DNA of 14,846 bases from an uncultured Oscillospiraceae bacterium (GCA_947631215.1 CANRKN010000046.1:1-14846), one strand, 5' to 3'; counted from the first letter of the stretch, positions 7,881-14,791 are shown. Translations and numbers: made by a program. Notes: a model not told the origin generated them from the letters alone.

Positions 7881-7923
7881 CAGACAGCGGCTGGTGCGAA
7901 ATGCACCAGCCGTTGTCTGTTTT
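7881..7923 (+). terminator. Strong Rho-independent terminator
   Basis: A 17-bp stem (7881-7897 with 7903-7919, a single G-T wobble), 5-nt loop GAAAT, then TTTT. It lies 115 bp beyond the DUF378 stop codon and ends that transcript or a small RNA starting after it. Confidence 0.8.
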
Positions 7924-7936
7924 AAATCGCTTAAAA

Positions 7937-8068
7937 ACTTTGAAGCATGTTACGCAATGAACCCCGGTTTTTGAGGGGTGCCGTATGTTACCCTTACCCC
8001 TATGACTTTGACGATCTGAACCCGTTGCGCCGCAAGGGATTCAGAAGCCCTAAAGCGTGACATAGGCC
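7937..8068. repeat. Structured direct repeat, copy 1
   Basis: First of three diverged copies; about three-quarters identical to copy 2 by hand alignment. Hairpin A: TACG (7951-7954) with CGTA (7982-7985), enclosing ACCCC (7961-7965) with GGGGT (7975-7979). A conserved linker TTACCCTTACCCC follows. Hairpin B: CTTT (8006-8009) with AAAG (8052-8055), enclosing CTGAA (8016-8020) with TTCAG (8040-8044), and CCC-TTGC with GCAA-GGG inside. Confidence 0.7.
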
Positions 8069-8113
8069 CCCATGAACTCATGGCATTACAAGTACCGCGA
8101 TAAGTAATTAAAT

Positions 8114-8245
8114 AATTTGAAGTATGTACGCAATAGACCCCGGTTTTCGGGGTGCGCCGTATACTACCCTTACCCCCCTGACTTTGGCGCTCTGAAAGCC
8201 CTACGCCGCAAGGGGTCTGACCGGCCAAAAGCGTCACATCGAAGC
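8114..8245. repeat. Structured direct repeat, copy 2
   Basis: Starts 177 bp after copy 1. Hairpin A: GTA (8122-8124)/TAC (8162-8164) and TACG (8127-8130)/CGTA (8158-8161), with an inner stem ACCCCG (8137-8142)/CGGGGT (8148-8153) around GTTTT. Hairpin B: TGAC (8179-8182)/GTCA (8233-8236) and TTTGGC (8183-8188)/GCCAAA (8224-8229), with CCCT (8199-8202)/AGGG (8211-8214) inside. This is the most complete copy. Confidence 0.7.
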
Positions 8246-8288
8246 CTTGTTTTCACCGGGTCACACATATAGCAGCAAATCATTAAGT

Positions 8289-8420
8289 ATTTTTAAGTAT
8301 GTCCGCATATAGCCCCCCGATTTCGGGTGTCGCCATATACCACCATTACCCCCCTGCGTTTAACAGGTCCAATCCCTTGCGGCAGAAGGGGTCCAGGGCA
8401 CTTAAATGCGGACATCGACC
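8289..8420. repeat. Structured direct repeat, copy 3
   Basis: Starts about 175 bp after copy 2 and is the most diverged copy. Hairpin A: GTAT (8297-8300)/ATAC (8337-8340) with inner CCCG/CGGG around 8316-8327. Hairpin B: GCGTTTAA (8356-8363) with TTAAATGC (8402-8409), a different sequence from copy 2 but still pairing, and CCCTT (8374-8378)/AAGGG (8386-8390) inside. The linker ATTACCCCCCTG is retained. Confidence 0.65.
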
Positions 8421-8456
8421 CCTGATATGTGGGGCAAGGAACAGATACTGCAGGAG

Positions 8457-8483
8457 GGGCAACAGCGGAAATGGCTGTCGCCC
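8457..8483. repeat. Short hairpin after the third repeat
   Basis: GGGC (8457-8460)/GCCC (8480-8483) and ACAGC (8462-8466)/GCTGT (8474-8478), with one mismatch between the two stems. CTTCTT follows, which is too poor in T for a confident terminator call on the plus strand. Confidence 0.4.
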
Positions 8484-8500
8484 TTCTTACAGACAGGGAG

Positions 8501-8579
8501 AGCGGAAGCAGACGGGGCTGTCAATGGCGGCTCGGAGAGCCGTTCATCTTGACCATTGACAGCAACGGCGGCTTCTGCT
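8501..8579. repeat. Nested 79-nt inverted repeat
   Basis: Three stacked stems: AGCGGAAGC (8501-8509) with GCTTCTGCT (8571-8579, one wobble), a perfect 11-bp GCTGTCAATGG (8517-8527)/CCATTGACAGC (8553-8563), and an apical CGGCTC (8528-8533)/GAGCCG (8537-8542). No T-run follows on either strand, so it does not look like a terminator. A 41-codon frame (8427-8552, starting MWGKEQILQEGQQ) crosses it without a ribosome site and may be the remains of a gene. The stretch from 8580 to 8643 shows only a weak TGTTTC/GAAACA hairpin. Confidence 0.6.
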
Positions 8580-8643
8580 ATGGATGCTTATGCTGAGACA
8601 GCAGCAGAGGGAATGTTTCGGGTTCTGTCAGGAAACAGCATAG

Positions 8644-8850
8644 TTATTTATCACGTCCCAGCAGGTAGTCGATCGACACATCAAAGAAGTCTGCCAGTGC
8701 TATCAATGATTTGACGGACGGCATCTCTCCTTTTTCATACCGCCCGATCATGTTCTTTGACAGCCCACAAAGTTCTCCCAGGGCTCTCGCATTGATTCTT
8801 CTCGCCTCCCGAAGTTTACGCAGGCGGGCGGGGAAAAGATCGTCACTCAT
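8644..8850 (-). CDS. XRE-family helix-turn-helix transcriptional regulator
   Basis: 68-aa protein that is almost entirely one Cro/CI-type helix-turn-helix: RLRKLREARRINARALGELC (9-28) and GLSKNMIGRYEKGEMPSVKS (29-48), then LIALADFFDVSIDYLLGRDK, the classic family ending. The recognition helix begins at about S31. No second domain is present, so it is probably a small dimeric repressor acting on a nearby promoter. A GTG three codons upstream is open, but GGGAGG would sit against it. The same GGGAGG is 8 bp from the 8850 ATG, which is preferred. It follows the KTR-protein gene by 23 bp and is probably co-transcribed. Such pairs are frequent in Firmicute integrative elements. Confidence 0.88.
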   Translation of the reverse strand: MSDDLFPARLRKLREARRINARALGELCGLSKNMIGRYEKGEMPSVKSLIALADFFDVSIDYLLGRDK

Positions 8851-8873
8851 GTGCTTCACCTCCCGTGTCTCTG

Positions 8874-9086
8874 TTAGGGGTACTTATACTGGAAGCGTGG
8901 CCGGGGTGGTGTTTCCGGCTCATCATTTATCACCATCTTCATCTGGATGATACTGACATTGTGTTCCTGTTTGCATTTCGGGCAAAAGAGCGGAAAGTTT
9001 AGTAAAACGCTATCTGGATTCACTTTTACCCTCGTCTTGCTCCTGCAAACAGGACAATGCACCCATCGGGAAATTTCATCGTTCAT
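8874..9086 (-). CDS. Cysteine-rich KTR protein
   Basis: 70-aa protein with two CxxC knuckles, C11-x2-C14 and C35-x2-C38, and the SKTR stretch (16-19) that gives the Cys_rich_KTR family its name. Together they form a small zinc-ribbon-like fold. The tail (55-70) is Pro/Arg rich. The function is unknown, and homologues are typically found in conjugative or mobilisable elements of Firmicutes (family knowledge). An ATG four codons upstream lacks a ribosome site. GAGG lies 8 bp upstream of the 9086 ATG. Downstream is the XRE gene. Upstream, 103 bp away, is the end of the ABC exporter operon, so read-through from that operon is possible. Confidence 0.85.
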   Translation of the reverse strand: MNDEISRWVHCPVCRSKTRVKVNPDSVLLNFPLFCPKCKQEHNVSIIQMKMVINDEPETPPRPRFQYKYP

Positions 9087-9189
9087 AATACACCTCATAG
9101 AAAATGCTCTGCATCATGCGTCCGGCTGTTTGCCATTGATTATGCTTGGGTTTTGCCAAAAGTAGACCCAGCTTCTATAATCTGCCCTC

Positions 9190-9858
9190 TTACGAAATCT
9201 TCAGCTCAATGTATTTTGCAACAGGGGTATAGGTTATTTGAAGCCAAAGCGGTTCTGTATTCAACCGATCCCACTTCCGGGCGCTGAAATCCATCTTTGA
9301 AAAGCCAAAGACCATCGTTATTTCCGCTTCTTGGCCTGGGTTCAGATGAACACCTGTTTGCCCCAACCCGCCCCATAAGCTATCCAATTCATTCTCATGC
9401 GCGTCGAGAAGAAAGCGATTTGCTATGATCGTATATTCGCTTTCCAGGGCAACATCGTAATTTTCCCCAACGAGAGTAAAGCTGCCGAGATCGAAACTCT
9501 TATCTTCCTCGCTGCCATTCACTATTGTTGTAGAGAGGACGCATAGCCGTTCAGATCGCGGGGATATATCATGGCCCAGCAAAGCGGATAATGATTCCTC
9601 CGTCTGTCCAACACGCTCTAAAAAAACGCTTCCAGTGAGTATTTCTGCTTTATCTACACGGAGGAAACATCCTTCCATCTCCGCGACTTTTTCTATTGCG
9701 TTATCACCAAAAGGAACCAACTCGGCCATGGTATAGTATTGCTTTTCTATGCCGAAATTGTCCTCATAGAATTGGTGAACACGAATTTGTGCGAAAACGG
9801 TTGCGACTATGGAGATGAGGAAAACAGATGCAATAATGATCCAGCTTTTCTTTTTCAT
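9190..9858 (-). CDS. Membrane-anchored extracytoplasmic protein of the ABC exporter operon
   Basis: 222-aa protein that I do not recognise with confidence. Residues 1-4 are basic (MKKK) and 6-24 form one hydrophobic helix without a lipobox, so it is a signal anchor with the remainder outside. The exported part looks beta-rich. The segments LCVLSTTIVNGSEEDKSF (105-122) and LNPGQEAEITMVFGF (172-186) resemble the strand patterns of DUF4352/DUF5028-like Ig domains, although neither is certain. Its ATG overlaps the ATPase stop codon (ATGA), so it is translationally coupled and the last gene of the exporter operon. A role as an accessory or immunity factor working with the exporter is inferred only from position. 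Confidence 0.7.
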   Translation of the reverse strand: MKKKSWIIIASVFLISIVATVFAQIRVHQFYEDNFGIEKQYYTMAELVPFGDNAIEKVAEMEGCFLRVDKAEILTGSVFLERVGQTEESLSALLGHDISPRSERLCVLSTTIVNGSEEDKSFDLGSFTLVGENYDVALESEYTIIANRFLLDAHENELDSLWGGLGQTGVHLNPGQEAEITMVFGFSKMDFSARKWDRLNTEPLWLQITYTPVAKYIELKIS

Positions 9859-10488
9859 ACAGCCTTTTCCTCTCCTGTGATCCGGCCATGCTCAACGGTG
9901 TATATCACGTCTGCCAGCGCATCTAACTGTTCCCGGTCATGGGAGGCGATGACGATCAAAGCCCCTCGCCTCTTTTCGCTGCTGATGATGTTTCTGACAA
10001 GTGTGATCCCGTCCGTATCCAGGGCATTGGTCGGCTCGTCCAGCAATAGAATATCCGGGGCCTCAAAGACGGCGCATGCAATACCCAGCCGCTGTTTCAT
10101 TCCGAGAGAATACTTGCGGTATTTTCTCTTATCATCTGGATTCAGACCCACGCGGCTGATCGCGGAACGTATCTGCTCCTCGCCCGCAACGCCTCGCAGC
10201 GACGCTATGAGCCGTAAATTTTCAAGACCCGTATAGTTAGGGAGAAAGGCTGGGTTTTCAAGGAACAGTCCCAGAATCAATATCTCTCCCCAGGCATTTG
10301 CCGTCAATGCTCACGGTCCCTGTGGTCGGGCGAAGGAGCCCGGCCATCAGCCGCATGAGCATGGTCTTGCCGGAACCGTTATAGCCGCGCAGACCATATA
10401 TATGCCCGCCGGAGAGCTTCAGGCTGACCCCGCTGATGATATTTGACCTTTTCAGTGTTTTACTCACGTTATCCAGTACAAGTTCCAT
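9855..10488 (-). pseudogene. ABC transporter ATP-binding protein, frameshifted
   Basis: The ATPase of the exporter is split over two frames. The first frame (10488 to a TGA at 10258) gives 76 residues with Walker A GYNGSGKT (35-42). The second frame resumes around 10290 with GLFLENPAFLPNYTG, whose E/N-containing loop takes the Q-loop position. It continues with signature YSLGMKQRLG, Walker B ILLLDEPTNALD and the H-loop IASHD, ending at 9855. Joined, the product would be about 210 residues, slightly short of the family. Four bases (TCTG) stand where about five residues and a whole number of codons are expected between GRDID and GLFLEN, so a small deletion is likely. No slippery heptamer is evident. 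The ribosome site AAGGAGC before 10488 is intact, and both fragments remain well conserved, so the lesion is recent or a sequencing error. Confidence 0.85.
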
Positions 10489-10489
10489 A

Positions 10490-11341
10490 TCATAGCTCCT
10501 TATAGTCCGGCAGAATATCCCAGCGACGGAAAACCGCTGCGCCGGCAGCCACGGAGAAAACCACCACCGCAAGGCAGATGGCTATACCGAGACTTCCGTC
10601 CATGCCAGTGACGAAAAATGCGCCGCTGCGGGCGATATTGGCATAATTGGGAAATAGGATCGGAGATTTTGCATAAGCGGCCGCTACCAGAGACACACAA
10701 GCGAGAAAGCTATATACCGGGCGAATGATAAGGCTCAACAAAAGCTCCAGCATATTCAGTGCCGTCACCGTCAAAAATGGCAGCACTAGGACGGTCAATA
10801 TGACCTGCCCCGCAGATACCGCCTGCACATCTGGCATCACTCCCGTATCGGCAAAAAGGACGATGATCGAATCTCCCGATATTTCAAGGGTCAGCGGAAT
10901 GTCCCACACAACACAAAACACGGCAAAGGTTCCATACGCCAATAGGAAGTACACGACGGTGCAGCACAGACACCATACACATTTTGCCAGCCACCAACCG
11001 ACGCGGCTTTCACTACGCAGCAGAAGCTGGACGCCGATCGTCTTGATGTCCCTAAAGGGATAATTCAATGTAATGAACAGGGGCAAGAACAGTCCCAGCA
11101 TCCATAGGACCGGGATTTGGAATCCTCCTTCACGGTCAACATCCGCCAATCCCTTAAAGAAGTCCGCAACATACAGGGCCCAACTGGCAGAGACATTCTG
11201 GAAACCGTAGGTTTGCCAGAACAGAAGCGATTGGCGGAAGGATATGCAAATGATCACAACGCAGACCGGGACAAAAAGGAATGTCCAGTTTCGTATCACC
11301 CCGCGCCGAAGATCATATTGCAAGAGCTTACAAAATTTCAT
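10490..11341 (-). CDS. ABC-2 type transporter permease
   Basis: 283-aa integral membrane protein with about six hydrophobic helices: near 20-35, 75-93, 121-146, 178-205, 210-224 and 250-271. The N-terminus is cytoplasmic and basic (KLLQYDLRRGVIRN). The segment TLNYPFRDIKTIGVQLLLRS (91-110), between helices 2 and 3, resembles the cytoplasmic coupling region of ABC-2 exporters in which the protein touches the ATPase. Specificity is unknown. The start overlaps the end of the first permease by 14 bp (ATGAAATTTTGTAAG read in two frames), and the stop is one base from the ATPase ATG. Permeases, ATPase and accessory protein are therefore made as one tightly coupled set. It differs clearly in sequence from the other permease, so the membrane part is presumably a heterodimer. 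Confidence 0.85.
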   Translation of the reverse strand: MKFCKLLQYDLRRGVIRNWTFLFVPVCVVIICISFRQSLLFWQTYGFQNVSASWALYVADFFKGLADVDREGGFQIPVLWMLGLFLPLFITLNYPFRDIKTIGVQLLLRSESRVGWWLAKCVWCLCCTVVYFLLAYGTFAVFCVVWDIPLTLEISGDSIIVLFADTGVMPDVQAVSAGQVILTVLVLPFLTVTALNMLELLLSLIIRPVYSFLACVSLVAAAYAKSPILFPNYANIARSGAFFVTGMDGSLGIAICLAVVVFSVAAGAAVFRRWDILPDYKEL

Positions 11342-12182
11342 CCCGCATCCCTCGGAGAAAATAGAGTGCTGACACCAAGATCAATAACCCTAGCTGTATC
11401 GACCAAACATACCATGCGGGGTTGGCGTTCAGCGTAACGGCCTGGAGCAGTTGAAGGGGGTTGACCGTGAGCTTTCCCAAAAAGCCAGTAGCCGCGTTTC
11501 TCACTGGGGTCAAAGCGTTGACCAGAAAAGAGCCGCCAAAAATCAGTAGAAACGGGACCAACACCAGCATGACGGTGTTCTTTATGAGCATCCCGACCGT
11601 CATGGCCAGACAAGCCAGCGTTCCCGCCCATACAAAGCTGGTGAGCAGGCACAGGAATATGTATATCATGGGCTTTGTGAACAGCAGCCGGGACAAAAAC
11701 ATTCCGTCGCCGCCACGGACCAGGATGTGCATAGGTTCAACAAGAGGCAAGATCCACGCATTTGCCATGAAATTGACCGTCATAGCGCCGCAAACTGATA
11801 TGCCGCCGGAGAGAAACACCGCGATGTATTTTGCCATAAGGTAATTTTTCTTTGCGCTACGGGTAAGCAGTTGGTTGGTATATCCACTGTGGCGTTCACT
11901 TTGCAAGGACCAGGAGAAAGGGATCGCTGCCAGCAGCGGAAAGATGACAAAGAACACAGCGGCCCCCATCCCCATATTTGCTCCGTTGATCCAGTTGGTA
12001 TATATGTTCAAAGTCCCATATCCCGGCACATGGTTCAATTCCTGCAATCCCAAAAACCATTTTGTAAGACGGTAGTTCTCTACCACATTTGCAGAAGAAA
12101 CGGCCACGCCGATAAGAAAAGAAAACAACAACGTCCGGCTATGTATCATCTTTTCCAGTTCATTGACAAGCGTTCTTTTCAT
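11328..12182 (-). CDS. ABC-2 type transporter permease
   Basis: 284-aa membrane protein with about six hydrophobic stretches: near 17-33, 70-90, 118-148, 170-198, 202-223 and 258-276. PFSWSLQSERHSGYTNQLLTR (88-108) is the cytoplasmic loop that bacitracin- and lantibiotic-type ABC-2 permeases use to contact the ATPase. The frame is open far upstream, through the lipoprotein gene, but the true start is the ATG at 12182 (MKRTLVNELEKMI). It follows the lipoprotein stop by 7 bp and has only a weak purine-rich ribosome site (GGAAGGG), consistent with translational coupling. The pairing of two unlike permeases, a lipoprotein and an ATPase resembles lantibiotic immunity (LanFEG plus LanI) in layout, but no bacteriocin genes are visible. 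Confidence 0.85.
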   Translation of the reverse strand: MKRTLVNELEKMIHSRTLLFSFLIGVAVSSANVVENYRLTKWFLGLQELNHVPGYGTLNIYTNWINGANMGMGAAVFFVIFPLLAAIPFSWSLQSERHSGYTNQLLTRSAKKNYLMAKYIAVFLSGGISVCGAMTVNFMANAWILPLVEPMHILVRGGDGMFLSRLLFTKPMIYIFLCLLTSFVWAGTLACLAMTVGMLIKNTVMLVLVPFLLIFGGSFLVNALTPVRNAATGFLGKLTVNPLQLLQAVTLNANPAWYVWSIQLGLLILVSALYFLRGMRDEIL

Positions 12183-12189
12183 AGATGTA

Positions 12190-13008
12190 TTATCCCTTCC
12201 CCTGCCCAGGTATGTCCAAATAGATGTAGGTATCAATATCTGAATCATAATAGGCATTACCATCTGTGAGATAGAAATGGCTGAAATCGTCGCTGTTATT
12301 GCCGATGATATAGCCGATCTTGTAGTTGATCGTTTCTCCAGGGCGCACGACAAGATAGTTGCTGCCGTTTGTTCCCATTGCTGCTGCATCATAGTTCTCG
12401 GTGCCAGTATAGAACACAGCGTAATAGGCCGCGTAGTCGACTCCGGTATCGTTTGTGGTTCCCGCATCACATATCCTCCAGAGATTTGCGGGGAACGTAT
12501 ATTGACTGTCACCGGGGCCAGCGGCCATTGTCCAAACAGCGTCCTCATTGGTGACGGTCACATCAGCCACCACAAAGATCAAATGCTCCCCCAACTGGCC
12601 GGAGGCAGCATCCACAGCGTTTGGAACTATTTGGGGATTGCCGTCATCCCAAAAAACAAATTCATTATTACTGTTATACTCCCCGTTGAAATCCTCAAAA
12701 TCTACATCCAGGTCCTTTATGTTGTCAGACCAGCGGAAGCTGTTGATGGTATATAACAGCTTGCCTTTTATGAGCGGGTTCTTGGTGTAAAACGCCTCTC
12801 CCAAAGTAACGGTAGGTAGGTCATCAATTAGAGCGTCTTGGCCAGATGGTGTAATCATCGCTTCGTTCTCATTGAAGATAGAGGCGCTGTCTGCTTCCTC
12901 TACTGGGGCAGTCTCGCCGTACTCCTTGTCAATAGCCCCACCTGCACAAGCGGCACAGAGTAGAACCATTGTGGTGATACCGGCGAATAGTACAATTATC
13001 TTTTTCAT
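12190..13008 (-). CDS. Putative lipoprotein of the ABC exporter operon
   Basis: 272-aa exported protein. It has a basic start MKK, a hydrophobic core (4-18) and LLCAACAGG, where C21 (or C18) would be lipidated. An acidic spacer (28-60) follows. The mature part is rich in Asp, Asn and Tyr and predicted to be beta-rich. FVVADVTVTNEDAVW (145-159) and VVRPGETINYKIGYII (220-235) resemble the strands of DUF4352-like Ig domains. GGAGGG lies 6 bp before the ATG. A start 31 codons upstream is open but would bury the signal peptide. First gene of the operon, 7 bp before the first permease. A substrate-capturing or immunity lipoprotein is plausible by analogy with LanI proteins, but no sequence relation is shown. 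Confidence 0.75.
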   Translation of the reverse strand: MKKIIVLFAGITTMVLLCAACAGGAIDKEYGETAPVEEADSASIFNENEAMITPSGQDALIDDLPTVTLGEAFYTKNPLIKGKLLYTINSFRWSDNIKDLDVDFEDFNGEYNSNNEFVFWDDGNPQIVPNAVDAASGQLGEHLIFVVADVTVTNEDAVWTMAAGPGDSQYTFPANLWRICDAGTTNDTGVDYAAYYAVFYTGTENYDAAAMGTNGSNYLVVRPGETINYKIGYIIGNNSDDFSHFYLTDGNAYYDSDIDTYIYLDIPGQGKG

Positions 13009-13121
13009 ACGAAACCCTCCAATAACAACGCTGCTTTCCGTTTGGTAGACGGCTTTCTTAAATTGATCCACTCTTTGGGTGCCCGGAATACGTTTCACCA
13101 TAAATCATATTTTAGGACAAA

Positions 13122-13159
13122 GAAATATCCCCCACCTGCGGCTGGGCCGCAAGCGGGGG
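13122..13159 (-). terminator. Hairpin terminator after the SLH-protein gene
   Basis: CCCCCACCTGCGGC (13129-13142) pairs with GCCGCAAGCGGGGG (13146-13159), 12 of 14 positions. On the minus strand ATATTTCTTT follows. It lies about 50 bp past the SLH-protein stop and isolates the exporter operon. The 120 bp between this and the lipoprotein gene should hold the exporter promoter, but I could not identify a convincing one. Confidence 0.65.
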
Positions 13160-13210
13160 ATTGTTCTATGGGTTATGCCATCGGCTCATCCACGTCACGA
13201 TTCGGTTGTT

Positions 13211-14764
13211 TCATCCAACATAGCGCATTATGAGAGCGCAAACCTCAGCACGGGTGGCCACGCCTGCCGGATGGATCGTGCCGTCGCCATAGCCGGTGAG
13301 AAGGCCATTCGTGATGGCCCAGGCCACAGCGTTCTGCGCGTAGCTCTGAACGGTGCCGCCGTCGGAGTAGGTCGCCAAGATGTTGGTATTCACCGCCGGG
13401 CTGCCCGCCAAGCGGTACAGCATGGTGACAAGCTGCTCACGGGTGATGGAACTGTTGGGGGCGAAAGCCGTGGCGCTGACGCCATTGGTCACGCCATTGG
13501 CCGACGCCCAGCCAGCCGCAAAGCCGACCTCGCCGCTGGTGTCGGAGAACACTATACCGGCGGAGGGGGAACCCATAGCCCGGTAAAGCATGGTCACGGT
13601 CTGGCCCCGCGTGGTTGTGCTGTTGGGGCTGAACGTGTTTTCAGTGACGCCCTTGATGATGCCTTTCTCATAGGCGCTCATGACCGTGTCCTCATACCAC
13701 TCGCCGGAGGTCACGTCGGAGAACGCGCCGTCAGTCTGCGTGGGCGTCTCGGCCTGGGGCGCGTTGGTATCGGGCGCCTGGAAGTGTTCGCCCTGCTTCA
13801 CGGCGGCGATCACAAATTCATCCGCGTCCAGGTCAACATGAAGCACATAGCTTGTGGAGCCAGCAGGAACGCCAGCCGCAGTGGGGCCGGACGGTGCCTC
13901 GGTCTTTACGACATAACCGCCTTTCAGCATCTCGATAGCATAGCCAGGGGCCACCCAAACTGAAAACTCACCACCAGTATTGACTTTCCACTGCACGCTC
14001 CCATCGTCAAGCGTTTTCATTGCTGGGGAGGAAGAACCCCAATCCTCGCCGCCTACAATAGCAGACGAATCATCACAGTTAAGGGTATACGGTATTAGCT
14101 TTGATGTAACTGCACCATCAGCAGCTACGTTTACAGTCAATGTCCCGCTTGAGGGAGCGGTTACTTTAATGATACGGCGCGGAGCAAACATATCTTCGCC
14201 TAGATACAAAGAATTAGATATGTCGCTTACGATAACGCCATTATCGACTGTAAGGCCATATTGCGGGTCCATACGAAACTCCAACTCACATCCGGGGTAT
14301 ACTTCAAAGTGGAGCGGAAGGGAACTCTGTTTTTCTACCCAATAGGTATTGTTATTAATATCGAAATATCGTATACCGAGCTTATCAATATAATAGGTGC
14401 GTATACCCGCATCAGTCCAAATATTATTGTTATAAAGGACCGCATCAATTCCTTCTACCGAGCCGGTAATATTTACCGTCACACCGCCAGCGGCCACAGC
14501 CATGGGCTCGTCGGAGATGGGCACGATCCCATCGTCATTGGTCATTTCCTCGGCAGGCGCTTCCTCAACGACGGTTTCCTCTACAACGGCGTCCTCGGTG
14601 GGCGCTGTCTTGTCAGAGGCCGGAGGCGCTTCTTCTGCCTGGGGCGCTTCTTCCACGATCTCCGCCGGGGGCGGGGCCTCCTGTTCTCCCTCCGCAAAGG
14701 CAGGAACAGCCAGACCGAGCAGCATCATCGCGGCCAAAAACATACTGATCCATTTCTTGCTCAT
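13211..14764 (-). CDS. Secreted S-layer homology (SLH) domain protein
   Basis: 517-aa exported wall-associated protein. The signal peptide (1-24) has KK, a hydrophobic core and VPAFA before the likely cleavage site. A Glu/Pro/Ala-rich low-complexity stretch (25-75) follows. The region 90-330 is of unknown function and beta-rich, with GGVTVNITGSVEGI (93-106) and YVLHVDLDADEFVIA (306-320). The C-terminus carries three SLH repeats (about 346-397, 404-455, 465-517), each with FSD-type starts, an alpha-helical AYEKGIIKG-like segment and TR-x-Q/E. SLH triplets bind pyruvylated secondary wall polymer, so the protein is probably held non-covalently on the cell surface. AGGAGG lies 10 bp before the ATG. 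An in-frame ATG 16 codons upstream lacks a ribosome site. The central region is not recognised. Confidence 0.9.
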   Translation of the reverse strand: MSKKWISMFLAAMMLLGLAVPAFAEGEQEAPPPAEIVEEAPQAEEAPPASDKTAPTEDAVVEETVVEEAPAEEMTNDDGIVPISDEPMAVAAGGVTVNITGSVEGIDAVLYNNNIWTDAGIRTYYIDKLGIRYFDINNNTYWVEKQSSLPLHFEVYPGCELEFRMDPQYGLTVDNGVIVSDISNSLYLGEDMFAPRRIIKVTAPSSGTLTVNVAADGAVTSKLIPYTLNCDDSSAIVGGEDWGSSSPAMKTLDDGSVQWKVNTGGEFSVWVAPGYAIEMLKGGYVVKTEAPSGPTAAGVPAGSTSYVLHVDLDADEFVIAAVKQGEHFQAPDTNAPQAETPTQTDGAFSDVTSGEWYEDTVMSAYEKGIIKGVTENTFSPNSTTTRGQTVTMLYRAMGSPSAGIVFSDTSGEVGFAAGWASANGVTNGVSATAFAPNSSITREQLVTMLYRLAGSPAVNTNILATYSDGGTVQSYAQNAVAWAITNGLLTGYGDGTIHPAGVATRAEVCALIMRYVG

Positions 14765-14791
14765 AAGTAGATACCTCCTACATGGTTTCAA

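Noticed and set aside
7950..8237. 95-codon minus-strand frame with two similar segments
   Set aside because: Its internal similarity is explained by the 177-bp repeat spacing being a multiple of three. The third copy is out of phase, there is no ribosome site, and the hairpins explain the conservation better.
7937..8420. CRISPR array
   Set aside because: Units of about 130 bp with 175-bp spacing, strong divergence and internal hairpins do not fit short identical repeats with unique spacers. No cas genes are present.
8299..8559. 86-codon plus-strand frame
   Set aside because: It starts inside repeat copy 3 and runs through two hairpins. It has no ribosome site and no protein-like composition.
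10258..10310. Programmed ribosomal frameshift in the ATPase gene
   Set aside because: No slippery heptamer or downstream stimulatory structure is evident, and residues seem to be missing at the junction, so a deletion or sequence error is simpler.
9190..13008. Complete lantibiotic biosynthesis cluster
   Set aside because: Only exporter-like genes are present. No precursor peptide, modification enzyme or two-component system is found in the window.
13079..13963. 294-codon plus-strand open frame
   Set aside because: Antisense to the SLH-repeat region of a clearly real gene, with no recognisable domain.
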